From Kibdelosporangium banguiense (GTDB lineage: Bacteria > Actinomycetota > Actinomycetes > Mycobacteriales > Pseudonocardiaceae): DNA of 64,000 nucleotides. The notes beneath the pieces were generated by a model that was given only the letters and a program-made list of their open reading frames with translations, had not been told where the DNA came from and did not search any database. Location: positions 10,987,203 to 11,051,202 of the forward strand of contig NZ_JAGINW010000001.1 of assembly GCF_017876405.1 (NCBI RefSeq), written 5' to 3'. The position numbers and the translations under genes were made by a program. This document shows, piece after piece, positions 18,620 to 28,537 of this stretch (its first letter is position 1; each line of letters starts with the position of its first letter).

Positions 18620-20046
18620 TAGTGTGCCGCGCCTGAGGTTTCGAGTTTAAGTAGTTATGTTGTTTTGGTGTGGGTAGGTGGAGTGATCTTGGCGAGGTAG
18701 TCGGCGAGGGAGTTGAGGATCTCGTCGGCGGTCTTGGTCCAGGTGAACGGTTTCGGGTCCTGGTTCCAGGTGTCGATCCATTCCTTGATGGCTTTTTCCA
18801 GGGCTGCGACGGAGGTGTGCACGCCGCGGCGGATGAGTTTGTCGGTCAGCAGGCCGAACCAGCGCTCTACTTGGTTCATCCACGAGGAACCGGTCGGGGT
18901 GAAGTGGATGCGGAACCGGGGGTGTTTGCTCAGCCAGGTCTTGATCTCAGGGGTGTTGTGCGTGCCGTAGTTGTCACACACCAGATGCACCTCGAGTTCG
19001 GCTGGCACGGCCTTGTCGATGGTGATGAGGAACTTCTTGAATTCCACCGCGCGGTGGCGGCGGTGCAGTTCGCTGATGACGGTGCCGTCGGTGATGTTGA
19101 ACGCGGCGAACAGGCTGGTGATGCCGTGCCGCAGGTAGTCGTGGGTGCGGCGCTCGGGTGTGCCGGGCATCATCGGCAGGACCGGCTGGGAGCGGTCCAG
19201 CGCCTGGATCTGCGCCTTCTCATCGACACACAACACCACCGCCCGCTCCGGCGGATTGTGATACAGGCCAACGACATCCACGACTTTCTCCACGAACTGC
19301 GGATCGGTCGACAGCTTGAACGAGTCCTGCAGATGCGGCTTGAGATCGAACTTGCGCCAGATCCGCCCGATCGTGGACTTGGACAACCCGGTGCGGGCAG
19401 CCATCGACGCGCGCGACCAGTGCGTGTCGCGGCCCGGCGTGGACTCCAACGTCGCCACCACGACATCCTCCACCCGATCAAGCAGGATGGACGGTGGCCG
19501 CCCCGGACGAGGCTCGTCGAGCAGACCCTCCAGGCGGGTGGCGACAAACCGGGAGCGCCAGCGGTTGACCGTCGACTGGCCCACCCTCAACTCGGCGGCG
19601 ACCTGTTTATTCGTCCCGCCCCGCGCGCAGGCCAGCACGATCTTCGCGCGCATCGCCAACGACTGCGTGGTCTTGGCTCGCCGCGCCCAGCGCGTCAACT
19701 GCGCGTGTTCGGCCTCGCTGAGCACCAAATCGGGTTTCTGCCGGCCCGGCCGTGGCTGATCGGCCAGGCCCGCCAACCGATCAGCCGCGAACCGGGACCG
19801 CCACTTGCCCACCGTCATCGTGGTCAACCCCAAACCGGCGGCCACCGCGGTATTCGATGCCCCGCCAGCACACGCCAGAACTATCCGCGCTCGCTCGGTC
19901 AAACGTGGCCGGGCCTCATCCTCCGCCCAGCGCAGCAACTCCGAACGCTCCACATCGGACAACACGATCTCCATAGCCCGCGGACCACGATGCGACATAG
20001 AAACACCCTACAGAACTACACTCAAGATTTCAGGCGCAGGACACTA
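18620..20046 (-). mobile_element. Intact IS630-family element
   Basis: The ends are inverted repeats. The left end begins TAGTGTGCCGCGCCTGAGGT at 18620; the right end, reversed, begins TAGTGTCCTGCGCCTGAAAT at 20046. TA at both extremes fits the TA target duplication of IS630. One long transposase is inside. Confidence 0.88.
18655..19998 (-). CDS. IS630 family transposase
   Basis: 447 residues, longer than the usual ~340-370. The N-terminus holds two consecutive winged-helix/HTH blocks (LTERARIVLACAGGASNTAV and LAMRAKIVLACARGGTNKQV), consistent with an extended bipartite DNA-binding region. The DDE catalytic triad sits in VVLCVDEKAQIQALDRSQP, VHLVCDNYGTHNTPEIKTW and SSWMNQVERWFGLLTDK. No frame damage, so presumably active. 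Start ATG 19998, or ATG 19977 (MEIVLSDVER) eight codons in. Confidence 0.95.
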   Translation of the reverse strand: MSHRGPRAMEIVLSDVERSELLRWAEDEARPRLTERARIVLACAGGASNTAVAAGLGLTTMTVGKWRSRFAADRLAGLADQPRPGRQKPDLVLSEAEHAQLTRWARRAKTTQSLAMRAKIVLACARGGTNKQVAAELRVGQSTVNRWRSRFVATRLEGLLDEPRPGRPPSILLDRVEDVVVATLESTPGRDTHWSRASMAARTGLSKSTIGRIWRKFDLKPHLQDSFKLSTDPQFVEKVVDVVGLYHNPPERAVVLCVDEKAQIQALDRSQPVLPMMPGTPERRTHDYLRHGITSLFAAFNITDGTVISELHRRHRAVEFKKFLITIDKAVPAELEVHLVCDNYGTHNTPEIKTWLSKHPRFRIHFTPTGSSWMNQVERWFGLLTDKLIRRGVHTSVAALEKAIKEWIDTWNQDPKPFTWTKTADEILNSLADYLAKITPPTHTKTT

Positions 20047-20289
20047 GTTTAAACGACAGCCAACCATGGCTACCGAGCTGCCGAGAACAAATTCGTTGGC
20101 AGATAAGCGACAGTGACGCTCTTTGGCCACCTCACGTAGCCCTACGCAAGCTGTGGCAACATCTGATGGACAAGCCGGACAGTACCGGCAACGGGGACCG
20201 AAGGTCAGTGCACCCCGCTCCGTCGCCAGCTCGTCCGGGGACCCGCTGGGCCAAACGCGGAAACTGCGCCATTCCGGCGATTGGAGCGT

Positions 20290-20860
20290 CACCGCGCAGT
20301 CCACATAAAAGACATCGCACGCATGGTGGACGCCGGAGCACGCAAGAACTGGCGCCATGACGTGCCCGAGGCTTGAGTCCGGACTGACGGTATCCGCAAA
20401 CGCTTGAGCACCCACCGGATGGTCGGGGCACCGACCCGGTGACCGAGTTTGAGCAGCTCATCCTGGATCATTCGGTGACCCCACCTCGGTTCTCCCTTGC
20501 CATACGCCGGATCAACGCGACGACCTCCGCGTCAACCGACGGGCAGCCAGGCCGATCTGGGTAGATCCACTTCCTGACCACCAGACGCCGATGCCATCGC
20601 AGCAGCGTGGCCAGCGTGACCAATCGTGTCGGCGTAACACGGCCGACAATCGCCGTGCCAAAGCGGCAAGCACGGCACGATCGACCAGTCCAGGCGGGGA
20701 CGACGATTCTTCCGACGCAGCACCACGACCTCATGCCGCAACACCGGCAACTCCAAATCCTTCGACGCCGTGGAGCGCCCGAGCAGAACCAGCCGACCAC
20801 CCAGCCGAACGAATATCAAATACAGCAGCCGCAACCACACATCCCACAATCATGCCCTAA
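20290..20860 (-). pseudogene. Integrase-type transposase, 5' half, frameshifted
   Basis: Minus-strand blocks in order: LVLLGRSTASKDLELPVLRH, VVVLRRKNRRPRLDWS, LVTLATLLRWHRRLVVRKW, VVALIRRMARENRG, IQDELLKLGHRVGAPTIRWV, then FRAPASTM and CDVFYVDCAVTL, where the first catalytic Asp should be. They lie in different frames, and the core is cut off at ~20290 against unrelated sequence. Confidence 0.75.
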
Positions 20861-20927
20861 TGCACATGCTTGCGATCACCGCAGCCAAGGCCGCAGTGCA
20901 CAGTTTCGGAACCCACAGGATGAATTA

Positions 20928-21302
20928 TCACCCCAAAACACCTATAACGGTCACCTGGAAGGACACCCTGTGTATAAATCCGTCACTATCATTCACCGCC
21001 AGTGCCGCAACGAGAAGGACCTGATTATTGAAGGTAGCCCATCGACAATTGTCTACAGCCCACCCGGCATTATTGGCCGCGCCGGCGTTAGATATGGCGG
21101 CCAAACTTGCTGCCGGAGCCACACTGTCGATTCGATTCCACCGAGGTCCCACTGGGATAAGCAGGTCATCGTGTAGCCAATCGGGGCCGGTTCCCTGCAT
21201 ATCTACACCGGCCGTGCCTGTCAAAAATACGATGTCCCGGTTGTCGCTACTTCGCGTACGCAGCTCATGAGGACTGTCGACAAATGTAGCCCACCTACTC
21301 AT
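20928..21302 (-). CDS. Hypothetical protein, small two-gene cassette (second gene)
   Basis: 124 residues starting MSRWATFVDSPHELRT at 21302, with AGGAG about 12 bases upstream. Text such as RDIVFLTGTAGVDMQGTGPD, LAAISNAGAANNAGWAVDNC and VLLVAALAVNDSDGFIHRV looks like real protein: Ala/Val-rich with regular charge breaks, and no transmembrane helix is obvious. No family recognised. It lies 41 bp downstream of the 63-residue gene on the same strand, so they are probably co-transcribed. AT-richer than the neighbouring transposases. Confidence 0.6.
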   Translation of the reverse strand: MSRWATFVDSPHELRTRSSDNRDIVFLTGTAGVDMQGTGPDWLHDDLLIPVGPRWNRIDSVAPAASLAAISNAGAANNAGWAVDNCRWATFNNQVLLVAALAVNDSDGFIHRVSFQVTVIGVLG

Positions 21303-21342
21303 TATTCATCACTCCTGTTTCAACTTTGACCGGCCTTCGGAT

Positions 21343-21534
21343 TCACAGCATGGGCCACAACTGCTCATACGTTGGCAGTTCTCGCTGTTCAATATCTATT
21401 AGTTGCGAGTCAGGAACGGGAATAATCTCCGCAGGAGGCATCCCGGACACCAGGTGTCGAATTCCCGGAAAGCTGATATAGGGGCCGATCAAGCCAAGAT
21501 CGGAAGTCAAGCCTGCCCCATCGGGTGTGGTCAT
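21343..21534 (-). CDS. 63-residue protein, small two-gene cassette (first gene)
   Basis: ATG 21534 is preceded by AGGAGG at ideal spacing, fixing the start at MTTPDGAGLTSDLGLIGPYI. The remainder, FPGIRHLVSGMPPAEIIPVP to RELPTYEQLWPML, has no Cys and no clear signal peptide. It is acidic in the C-terminal half and ends in a hydrophobic tail. It could be a small soluble partner or a leader-like peptide for the protein encoded next. Function unknown. Confidence 0.65.
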   Translation of the reverse strand: MTTPDGAGLTSDLGLIGPYISFPGIRHLVSGMPPAEIIPVPDSQLIDIEQRELPTYEQLWPML

Positions 21535-21772
21535 GACGATCCTCCTGCAACTTTCAGCGACGACGAAAACAGTGCAATTCTCGACCACCGTTCAAGCAGG
21601 GACTGCGTCAGTCCTTACTCTCGACCAGTATCAGAGTTATCTAAGATAACGTCTTCAAACAAGGGGCCAATTGTTTGGCCACACCCCTTTTCCTGCGCGA
21701 GTCGGCGATGGACCCCGCGTCACGGTATTGCGCTATGTAGCGACTTGCGGAGTCCGGTCGACAAAAGATTGT

Positions 21773-22050
21773 CTATGCGGCGGCCGCCTTCGTGGTGATG
21801 CCGAGGTGGCCGAACAAGCTCTGCATGTCGATGCGGAGGGTCTCGTAGTCCCGGCTGATGTGGGGCGAGTGGGTGACGAACGCGTACTTCTTGGTCAGGT
21901 TGCGGATCGCGCCTCGGGCAGAGCGGTGGACCTCCCACACGGTCGCGGACGCGCGGGCGACCAGAATGAGGAACATGCCGGTCCCCACCGTGTGGGTGGC
22001 CAGGTCGCCGGGGTGTGGTGGGACCGAGCAAGACATGCCCGGGACCTTCG
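21773..22050 (-). pseudogene. Minus-strand protein fragment of unknown family
   Basis: Reads ARASATVWEVHRSARGAIRN, LTKKYAFVTHSPHISRDYET and MQSLFGHLGITTKAAAA, then stops. It looks like a genuine C-terminus, but its 5' side runs into the Tn3 transposase remnant on the other strand. Not assigned. Confidence 0.4.
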
Positions 22051-23100
22051 AGGACAACCGGGAGGCCGCGCTGCGCCGCGTCCGGGTCCGGGTCTCGCAT
22101 ATCACCCGGGAAAACCTGCGTCGCGCGATCGTGAAGGTGATCAACGAGACCCTGGCCGCGCGGGACCCCAAAGTGGTGGGGCAAGGCGACCACCACCGCC
22201 AGCGACTCGAAACGTTTCGGTTCGTGGGACTCGAATTCGCTGACCCAATTTCACGCCCGGTACGGCTCGAACGGGATCATGATCCACTGGCACATGGAAA
22301 TGAGCCGCGTGTGCATCTATTTTCAGGTCAAGAGCTGCTCATTGTCCGAGGTCGCGGCCATGATCCAGGGCCTGTTGCGGCGTTGCCCGGACGCGCGGAG
22401 CGAGGCGAACTACACCGACACGCACGGGGCGTTAGTGGTCGGTCTCGCGTTCACCGAATTGCTGGGGTCCGGCTGCTGGCCCGGTTGAAGAACATCGGCG
22501 CGATCAAGCTCTGCAGCCCAGACGAGAGCCCGAACACCTTGAAGAAGCTGAAAGACGTGATCGTGAACCGGCCGATCGACTAGGACAAGATCACCGAACA
22601 GTACGACCAGATGGTCAAGTACGCCACCGCGCTGCGGCGGGGCACGACCGAGGCCGAGCAGTTGCTGCGCCGGTCCACCAAGGGCGGCGGCCCGAAAAGC
22701 CCCGCCTACCTGGCGATGGAAAAAACTCGGCCGGGTGATACGCACGATCTTCGCCAGCGACTTTCCGGCCAAGAAGGCACGGCGCCGGAAGATCCACTCC
22801 GGCCTGCAGGTGGTGGAGAACTGGAACTCGGCCAACGAGGTCGCCTTCTACGGCAAGGACGGCAAACTCACCGGCCCCGACCGGGAGACCATCGAAGTCT
22901 CGATGCTCGCACTCCACCTGCTCCAGTCATGCCTGGTCTACATCAACACCCCGCTGCTGCAACGGGTCCTGGTCGATCCGACGTGGGCGAACAAGCTGAC
23001 TGAGGACGACCGCCGCGGGCTCAACGCGTTGTTCTGGACAAATGTGAACCCGTACGGAAATTCCGGCTCGACCTCGATAGCCGCCTCGACCTCAACCAGG
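22051..23100 (+). pseudogene. Tn3-family transposase, C-terminal half, frameshifted
   Basis: Characteristic Tn3 blocks occur in order: ITRENLRRAIVKVINETLAA, IMIHWHMEMSRVCIYFQVKS, SEVAAMIQGLLRRCPDARSE, ANYTDTHGALVVGLAFTELL, RLKNIGAIKLCSPDE, DQMVKYATALRRGTTEAEQ, and LQVVENWNSANEVAFYGKDG with VSMLALHLLQSCLVYINT. The frame changes at least three times and the N-terminal half is absent. Catalytic Asp/Glu regions (THG, ENWNSAN) are still visible. Remnant only; no terminal inverted repeats or resolvase seen. Confidence 0.85.
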
Positions 23101-23188
23101 CCGCATGCAGGCGCGGTGAGCAAACGTCCTTCCGGTACCGACCAGCGCCGCGGTCGGAGTGCGTCGGTCGCCTAATCTGGTAGTCGCT

Positions 23189-24421
23189 ATGCACACTATT
23201 GACTCGATCAAAGACGAGCGCATCGCCGCAGCCCGCGCGTTGAGTACCCGGGCGGGACGGCTCGCCGCCGGTCGCTGCCTGATCGAAGGCGCCAGCCTCA
23301 TAAGGCAGGTACTGGACGCAGGCGCCAGCCTGTGCTACGCGCTGCACGCCGAGGAAGACACCGACCTTCGTGCGGAACTACTCAGCGCCGGGGTGCCGGT
23401 GCACGTTGCGCGCGAAGGCTTGCTGCGCAAAGTCATCGGTAGCGCTAAGCCGGTCAGCTGGCTGGCTGTGGCAGTGCTGCCTCCTGAGGTCGGGCGCAGC
23501 GAACCGTACGGGGACTTCGCTCTGGTGTGCGACAAGGTGGCCGACCCGGGCAACCTCGGCACGATAGTGCGCACCGCGCGTGCCCTGGGTGTGCGGGACA
23601 TCGTGCTGACCGACGAGTCGACCGATCTGGGATCACGCCGGGTGCTGGACGCGGCCCGTGGCGCTGTTCTCGGTGCGCGCGTGCGGCGCTTCGCCGATCC
23701 GTTGCACGCGGTGAAGTCGTTGCAGGGGGCCGGGTTCCAGGTCGTGGTGACCAGTCCTCGTGGACCCCATCTTCAGTCGCTGGCGCCGTTGCGTGGCGGC
23801 AAGGTGGCCCTGGTGGTCGGCAACGAAACCGACGGGGTGGATGAGGCCACGGTCGCTGCCGCCGACCTGGTGGTGCAGATCCCGATGGCCGGCGCCGTCG
23901 AGTCGCTCAACGTCGGGGTGGCGACCGGCATCAGCATTTACGAGTTGCGCATGAGGATGGTCCTGGCCATGTTGACCGACCGGATCCGGAACACGCTGGG
24001 ACGTGACCTGGGCGTTGCCGGCAAGCTGGTGCGCAGGGCGTTCGACGCGCGCCTGCGCGAGGTCGGCGATCTGGACAGCACCCAGGTTGTGCTGCTGATG
24101 GTGCTGGCCTGCGAGCGAACGACCGCGTTGACTCAACTACGCAAGGATGTTGGAGTCGATGTGCAGGACCTGGACGCCGCCTTGGCCCCGATGGCTCAAC
24201 GTGGATACCTCACCATCGACGCGAGCCAGGCCATGATCACCGCGCACGGCGAGCAGGCCATCGCCGCGCTGTGGACGGTGCAAGAGCGCGTCGAGGAGGA
24301 GCTATACGCCGGATTCTCCGAACAAGAACGGCACCAACTGCGGTCGCTGCTGCGCAGGATCCAAGACAACGCGATCCGGGTCGGTGACACCGCTGTGCCC
24401 CTGGAATCCAAGCAAATATGA
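23189..24421 (+). CDS. SpoU/TrmH RNA 2'-O-methyltransferase with C-terminal winged helix
   Basis: 410 residues. Residues ~1-90 are the TrmH substrate-binding domain (RAGRLAAGRCLIEGASLIRQ). Residues ~105-255 are the SPOUT catalytic domain with the three knot motifs: KVADPGNLGTIVRTARALGV (motif 1 Asn and Arg), ALVVGNETDGVDEA (motif 2) and MAGAVESLNVGVATGISIYE (motif 3). Residues ~265-405 form a MarR-like winged helix (TQVVLLMVLACERTTALTQL and LAPMAQRGYLTIDASQAMIT). The first two domains resemble 23S rRNA methylases such as the thiostrepton-resistance type; the fused winged helix is unusual. ATG 23189 chosen; no strong ribosome site. It may protect ribosomes from an antibiotic (inference). Confidence 0.88.
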   Translation: MHTIDSIKDERIAAARALSTRAGRLAAGRCLIEGASLIRQVLDAGASLCYALHAEEDTDLRAELLSAGVPVHVAREGLLRKVIGSAKPVSWLAVAVLPPEVGRSEPYGDFALVCDKVADPGNLGTIVRTARALGVRDIVLTDESTDLGSRRVLDAARGAVLGARVRRFADPLHAVKSLQGAGFQVVVTSPRGPHLQSLAPLRGGKVALVVGNETDGVDEATVAAADLVVQIPMAGAVESLNVGVATGISIYELRMRMVLAMLTDRIRNTLGRDLGVAGKLVRRAFDARLREVGDLDSTQVVLLMVLACERTTALTQLRKDVGVDVQDLDAALAPMAQRGYLTIDASQAMITAHGEQAIAALWTVQERVEEELYAGFSEQERHQLRSLLRRIQDNAIRVGDTAVPLESKQI

Positions 24422-24749
24422 AGAGAGCGACATCTGTTTGGCCCGTGCCTTCACGGGAAGCCGTTGTTTCGGTGAGACCGCACGCTGGGTTGATCACGTC
24501 CACATGCCCCATGCTCCCTTGCGTCGCTCTACGCAGCAGGAGAGCCGGTCGCGAACCGCACGGTCAGAACAACTCGGCCGACATTGCCTTGCACAGCCGG
24601 CATCAGAGTGCAGCATCCACGCGGCAACGCCGAGCACGTTTGCCGGGCCACGGAAGGGGTCCGCCAACTTCTGATGGATCTCCATCGGCGAGTCGCCCGG
24701 GATGGTCACTTTCAACGATCAGCTCTGGTCACTTTGGACTAAGCGTCGG

Positions 24750-24921
24750 CAACAAGCAGTACCACAACTTTCACAGGCCGCACCAAGGTATCGCCAACGT
24801 CCGCGACCACTACAACCATTGCCGACGCCGCTCACCAAGCAGGCCTGGATCACCCGTCTCGATGTCCACCGACGCCCACGTTTGGGCGGCATCCTCAACG
24901 AATACCACCACGCAGCTTGAC
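24750..24921 (+). pseudogene. Integrase-type transposase C-terminal scrap
   Basis: Reads YHNFHRPHQGIANVRDHYNH in one frame and ITRLDVHRRPRLGGILNEYH in another, the C-terminal landmark of the IS481-like elements also seen at 3332 and 9400. No catalytic core remains. Confidence 0.7.
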
Positions 24922-25159
24922 CCGCACGGATGACATCTTCGGCAAGCGCACGGCCAGGCTGTCGTCGTCCTATCCAACGACGGCAAGGCTACGGCGAAGA
25001 CCTGCGGCGATTTTCGTGACCCCGGAAAGGAGGCGGCTGCACGGGGCGGTTTCTCCGACCGCGCACACTGGTACCGGGGTAGTGCGGCCGATAAGGGTGC
25101 CATCCCCCAGCCGCTTCCCGCCCTCCCCGGCGTCTCCCGGGTCAGTCGACTGCGCTCAG
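24922..25159. other. Short stretch without a recognisable gene
   Basis: Lies between two transposase scraps. Nothing supported. Confidence 0.4.
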
Positions 25160-25640
25160 CTTCCACCAGGCTGCTGCGACAGCCCGGCGAGAAGGTCTCA
25201 CACCTCCTTCGGGCCTCAGCGCCTCACGGCGCACTGGCGCCTCGTGGCGCTCGATGTCGCCGCACCAGCGCTGGTCGACTGCCTCGGCGGTGAAGTCGCG
25301 GCCGATCAGATCCGGCGCCGGCACTGGTGCCTGACCTGCGATGGCGGTGCGTTTCCACGGTTTGGGGTGACGTCCTTGCAGGCCCGCGGCCTTCATCAGC
25401 CACCAGACTCGCTTCGGGGAGACCGGGTGCCCGAGCGTGATCAGCTCGGCGTGCACGCGCCGCACGCCAGGGTTGCCGCGCAGCCGTTCGTACACCTGCG
25501 TGATCACCGCGACCAGGCCCTGGTCAGCCCGCTCGCGTTCACTGGGGGCGCGGTCGCGCCAGGCGTAGTAGCTGGCGGCTGCCGCAGATGGCGAGAAAGT
25601 ACGGGGGTGGGTCATGGGCAGCCCCTGGAGTTCATCGGCT
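25160..25640 (-). pseudogene. IS3 family orfB, internal deletion
   Basis: From the left end of the protein it reads SYYAWRDRAPSERERADQGL, VYERLRGNPGVRRVHAELIT and PVSPKRVWWLMKAAGLQGRH, then DLIGRDFTAEAVDQRWCGDI, where the first Asp of the rve core stands. It then jumps straight to a tail of the form ERHEA to AAAWWKLSAVD, which in full-length relatives follows more than 150 residues later. The central catalytic part is deleted in frame. Confidence 0.75.
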
Positions 25641-27588
25641 GGTCTCGGTGTCCGCAGAGCGCGGCGGGCAGGGCGCCTTCGCTCCATATGAGATAGCGGT
25701 TAAAGTCCTGGGTGGGTGTGCCCTCCAGGTCCACCCCGGGGATGTAGGCGCGCAGCGTGGGCGAGGGCACAGGCCGGGCGATCCCCGCCGTGGCGAGGGC
25801 TTGCGTCAGCGCTTCGCCGTCGGTGATGGCGCCGAGGCGCTTGGCGACGGTTGTGCCGGGCAGCGCGCGCAGGACCGCGCAGCGCAGGGCGTCGAACTCC
25901 TCGGTCGCGCCCAGTTCCGCCAGGCTCCACAGCATCCCGGAGAGGGCCTCAAGACAGATGTCGGCCTCGCGCAGCCCGTGCGCGATCCGTAGCCCGTCGC
26001 GGTAGGCGTGATACGCCCGTTCCAATTCCCCCGCGGCGGCGTAGACGAAACCCAGCTTGAGGCAGAGCTCTTCCTCGCCGAAGCGGTCGCCGCTGGCCTG
26101 GCACCGGGTGCGGGCCTCCTCCAGCACGGCGGCGCTGCGGTCCCGTTCACCGGCCTTGGCCAGCAGCACGCCCATGCGGGCGTCGAAGGAGGTGCGGAAC
26201 TCCTTGCTGTCGCCGGCCAGATACGGCTCGAATGCCCGGCGCCAGAACCCCACCGCATCACGGAACCGTTTCGAGATCTCCAGCAGGAACGTCAGGTTCG
26301 CCATCAGGTTGTGCCGCAGGTACGCCGGGGCGGCACCCGGGGTCTCGCGCACCAGCGCGAAAGCGAGGATCTCTAGGGCGAAGGCGTCGGCGAGCAGCCT
26401 TTGTCGCTCGGTCGGGTCGGTCGCCGCCTTAGCGCGCAGCGTGTTGACCAACGCCTGTCCGGTGTGCAGCCAGGCCCGTTCCACCTCGCGCTCTACGGAT
26501 TCCGCGCCGTCCGCGTCGAGCACGGCGAGACCGTTGGCGTAGTGGGCGTCCGCGCCGTCGAGGTTGTAGTTGCGCTTGGTGTCGATCAGGCCGCGCAGGT
26601 AGTGCAGGTGCGCTTTGAACGCCGGGTCGCCGGTGAGCCCGGCGGCCAGCGCCAGCTCGCGTGCGGCAGAGGCGAACTCGTCGAGCTGGGCGTCGGCGAT
26701 GCCGATCAACCGGTGCGCCTGCGCCCGCTCCTCCGCGTCCGCCGCCCGGTCCAGCGCGTGCCAGGCCAGGTAGTAGACCCGCTCGTAGTTCTGAAACACC
26801 AGGGCGTCGCCCATAGCCAGCAGGAGCTCGCGGTGCTCGTCCGGCAGATCCGGGGCCTGCTCGGGCTCGGCGGGCTCGGCGGGCAGCGGAAGGTCGGTGG
26901 CGCGCACCATGCCGGTGGCCGTGAGGCGGGCGAAGAACCGCTCCCGCGCCGGACCGATGCGGGCCAGCGGATCGTCCTCGGTCGCGTCAACGCTGGCCGG
27001 TCCGGCGGTGGCCACCACCGACAGTCGGTCGTCGGGCTCGGCGAGCAACACGACGCGGTAGAGGCAACGCAGGGAGGGCCGGTCCCAGCGTTCCAGGCCG
27101 GGGATCACCAGCGTCAGCCCGTCCGCGAAGGAAGCGCAGCGTCGGCGGATCTCCAGGATGGTGCGCGCGATCCGGTCGATCACCAGCGCGGCGTGGTGCG
27201 ACTCGCGGCTGATGCGACGCGTCACCGCGAAGGTGACCGCCTCGGCCAGGTGGCCAACCCCGATCTGCCGCACCCGGTACGGGTCGATCGCGAACAGCCC
27301 CTCGGGCAGGCGCTCGTCGGTGAGCAGTTCCGGCGCTTCCCGCCGCACCGTCGGCAGCAGCGCGGCGCACACCTGGGAAATAGCATCTAGAGTAAGAAAC
27401 CCGGGGCCGACCGGCGACATACGCTGCGCATTCGGTGCGGCCGTTCGGATGATTTCCCACATCGCATTGTCGGCGTCTCGCCCCCGCACACCGGCCGCGA
27501 TCACAAAGGCTGGGTGCTGCCGGCCGGGAAACATGATTTCTTCGTCGGACGGCACCAACGGCAGCGCAGTGCTGATTTTCCCCGTCAT
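25612..27588 (-). CDS. TPR-repeat protein, large cytosolic
   Basis: A 658-residue protein. ATG 27588 follows GGGGA and begins MTGKISTALPLVPSDEE. Residues ~30-260 look like a degenerate NTPase-like or scaffold region (SLRCLYRVVLLAEPDDRLSV) without an intact Walker A. Residues ~265-600 are helical TPR-like pairs, for example YLAWHALDRAADAEERAQAH, FKAHLHYLRGLIDTKRNYNL and FVYAAAGELERAYHAYRDGL. Such proteins often act as adaptors next to secretion or peptide systems; no partner gene is adjacent. The last few codons (HRDQPMNSRGCP) overlap the IS3 remnant, so the native C-terminus may have been replaced. Confidence 0.75.
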   Translation of the reverse strand: MTGKISTALPLVPSDEEIMFPGRQHPAFVIAAGVRGRDADNAMWEIIRTAAPNAQRMSPVGPGFLTLDAISQVCAALLPTVRREAPELLTDERLPEGLFAIDPYRVRQIGVGHLAEAVTFAVTRRISRESHHAALVIDRIARTILEIRRRCASFADGLTLVIPGLERWDRPSLRCLYRVVLLAEPDDRLSVVATAGPASVDATEDDPLARIGPARERFFARLTATGMVRATDLPLPAEPAEPEQAPDLPDEHRELLLAMGDALVFQNYERVYYLAWHALDRAADAEERAQAHRLIGIADAQLDEFASAARELALAAGLTGDPAFKAHLHYLRGLIDTKRNYNLDGADAHYANGLAVLDADGAESVEREVERAWLHTGQALVNTLRAKAATDPTERQRLLADAFALEILAFALVRETPGAAPAYLRHNLMANLTFLLEISKRFRDAVGFWRRAFEPYLAGDSKEFRTSFDARMGVLLAKAGERDRSAAVLEEARTRCQASGDRFGEEELCLKLGFVYAAAGELERAYHAYRDGLRIAHGLREADICLEALSGMLWSLAELGATEEFDALRCAVLRALPGTTVAKRLGAITDGEALTQALATAGIARPVPSPTLRAYIPGVDLEGTPTQDFNRYLIWSEGALPAALCGHRDQPMNSRGCP

Positions 27589-28254
27589 ATCGTCCCCAAC
27601 GGGTCGATTCGGTGTGCCCACTGCGATCGGGTCGAGTGGCGAACTGCGGCCGACCGGTAAACGCTTCCAGCGGCCCGCTGCAGCCACACGTGAAACTTCG
27701 GGCTTCACCGCGTTACCACCTCACGACGAAAGCCGCTGTCTCGACCTTCTCCTCCACGTCGTCCAGACCAGCGCTCATAGCGGCCAGAACCTTCCTCCAG
27801 CACCGGCGTAAGCTCCTGTTCAGACACGGTTTCACCTGGCTTCTCTATCTAGCGGGGGGCATCAGCGCGGACATGAAGTCTCACGGCTCGCGCATGAGGA
27901 AGGAGCCTGTCGCAACCCATAGGCCGTTCTCTGCCGGCCGCTCCCTTGCGGGTTTGTTGTCCGAGGACTGATCCAACTGAGGCTGATCAAGACTCGACCT
28001 GTGAGCCAGCTCAGGCGTCCTCCCTGACGGGCTCGGCCGGCCGAGGCAACACGCTCAACTGATCTGCCCATCGGGACAGCCCCAAGCCCCTGAATGATGT
28101 CATGTCCGCGCATTCCCGCGGGGACGAGAACCCACGGACGCATATTCCGCCGCGGACACCAACTGCCAGCCACAGGACCAGATCCCTGCTAAGCCCGTCC
28201 ACCGACGCGAGACCGAAAAGGGCATAGGCCGGCGACTCCGTACTGCTGGCGCCA
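27589..28254. other. About 670 bp without a supported gene
   Basis: Holds the promoter side of the TPR gene and decayed sequence. Overlapping frames have no ribosome site or recognisable domain. Confidence 0.4.
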
Positions 28255-28537
28255 AAGCGCCACGGCGGCGTGTCAGCACTGGACACCGGGCCGAGTGAAC
28301 GAGGTGCACGCGAAGGTTGAGGTGGCACGCGATCAGGCAACGAAGGCGACGAAATAGATGCTCCGCACTGAGAACACGTCTCGGATTCCCCACACCGGGC
28401 CATGGGCGGGCTGACAACGACAACTTCACGCCGGACCAGAAGATCGGGAGATGGCTTGCCAGCCTGTGCGGATTGTCACTAGTGCCAGCATGCTCGACAC
28501 CGAAGTCGCCGTCATACCTGCTTCCGTCCGCGTCCCT
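28255..28537. repeat. Diverged duplicate of 16850-17135
   Basis: Second copy of the dispersed segment described at 16850-17135, carrying the same minus-strand 3' reading (PIFWSGVKL). It directly abuts the 3' end of the interrupted serine protease gene. Confidence 0.7.

Noticed and set aside
18670..20052. 460-codon plus-strand frame opposite the IS630 transposase
   Set aside because: Antisense shadow of a well-conserved transposase; no ribosome site or family.
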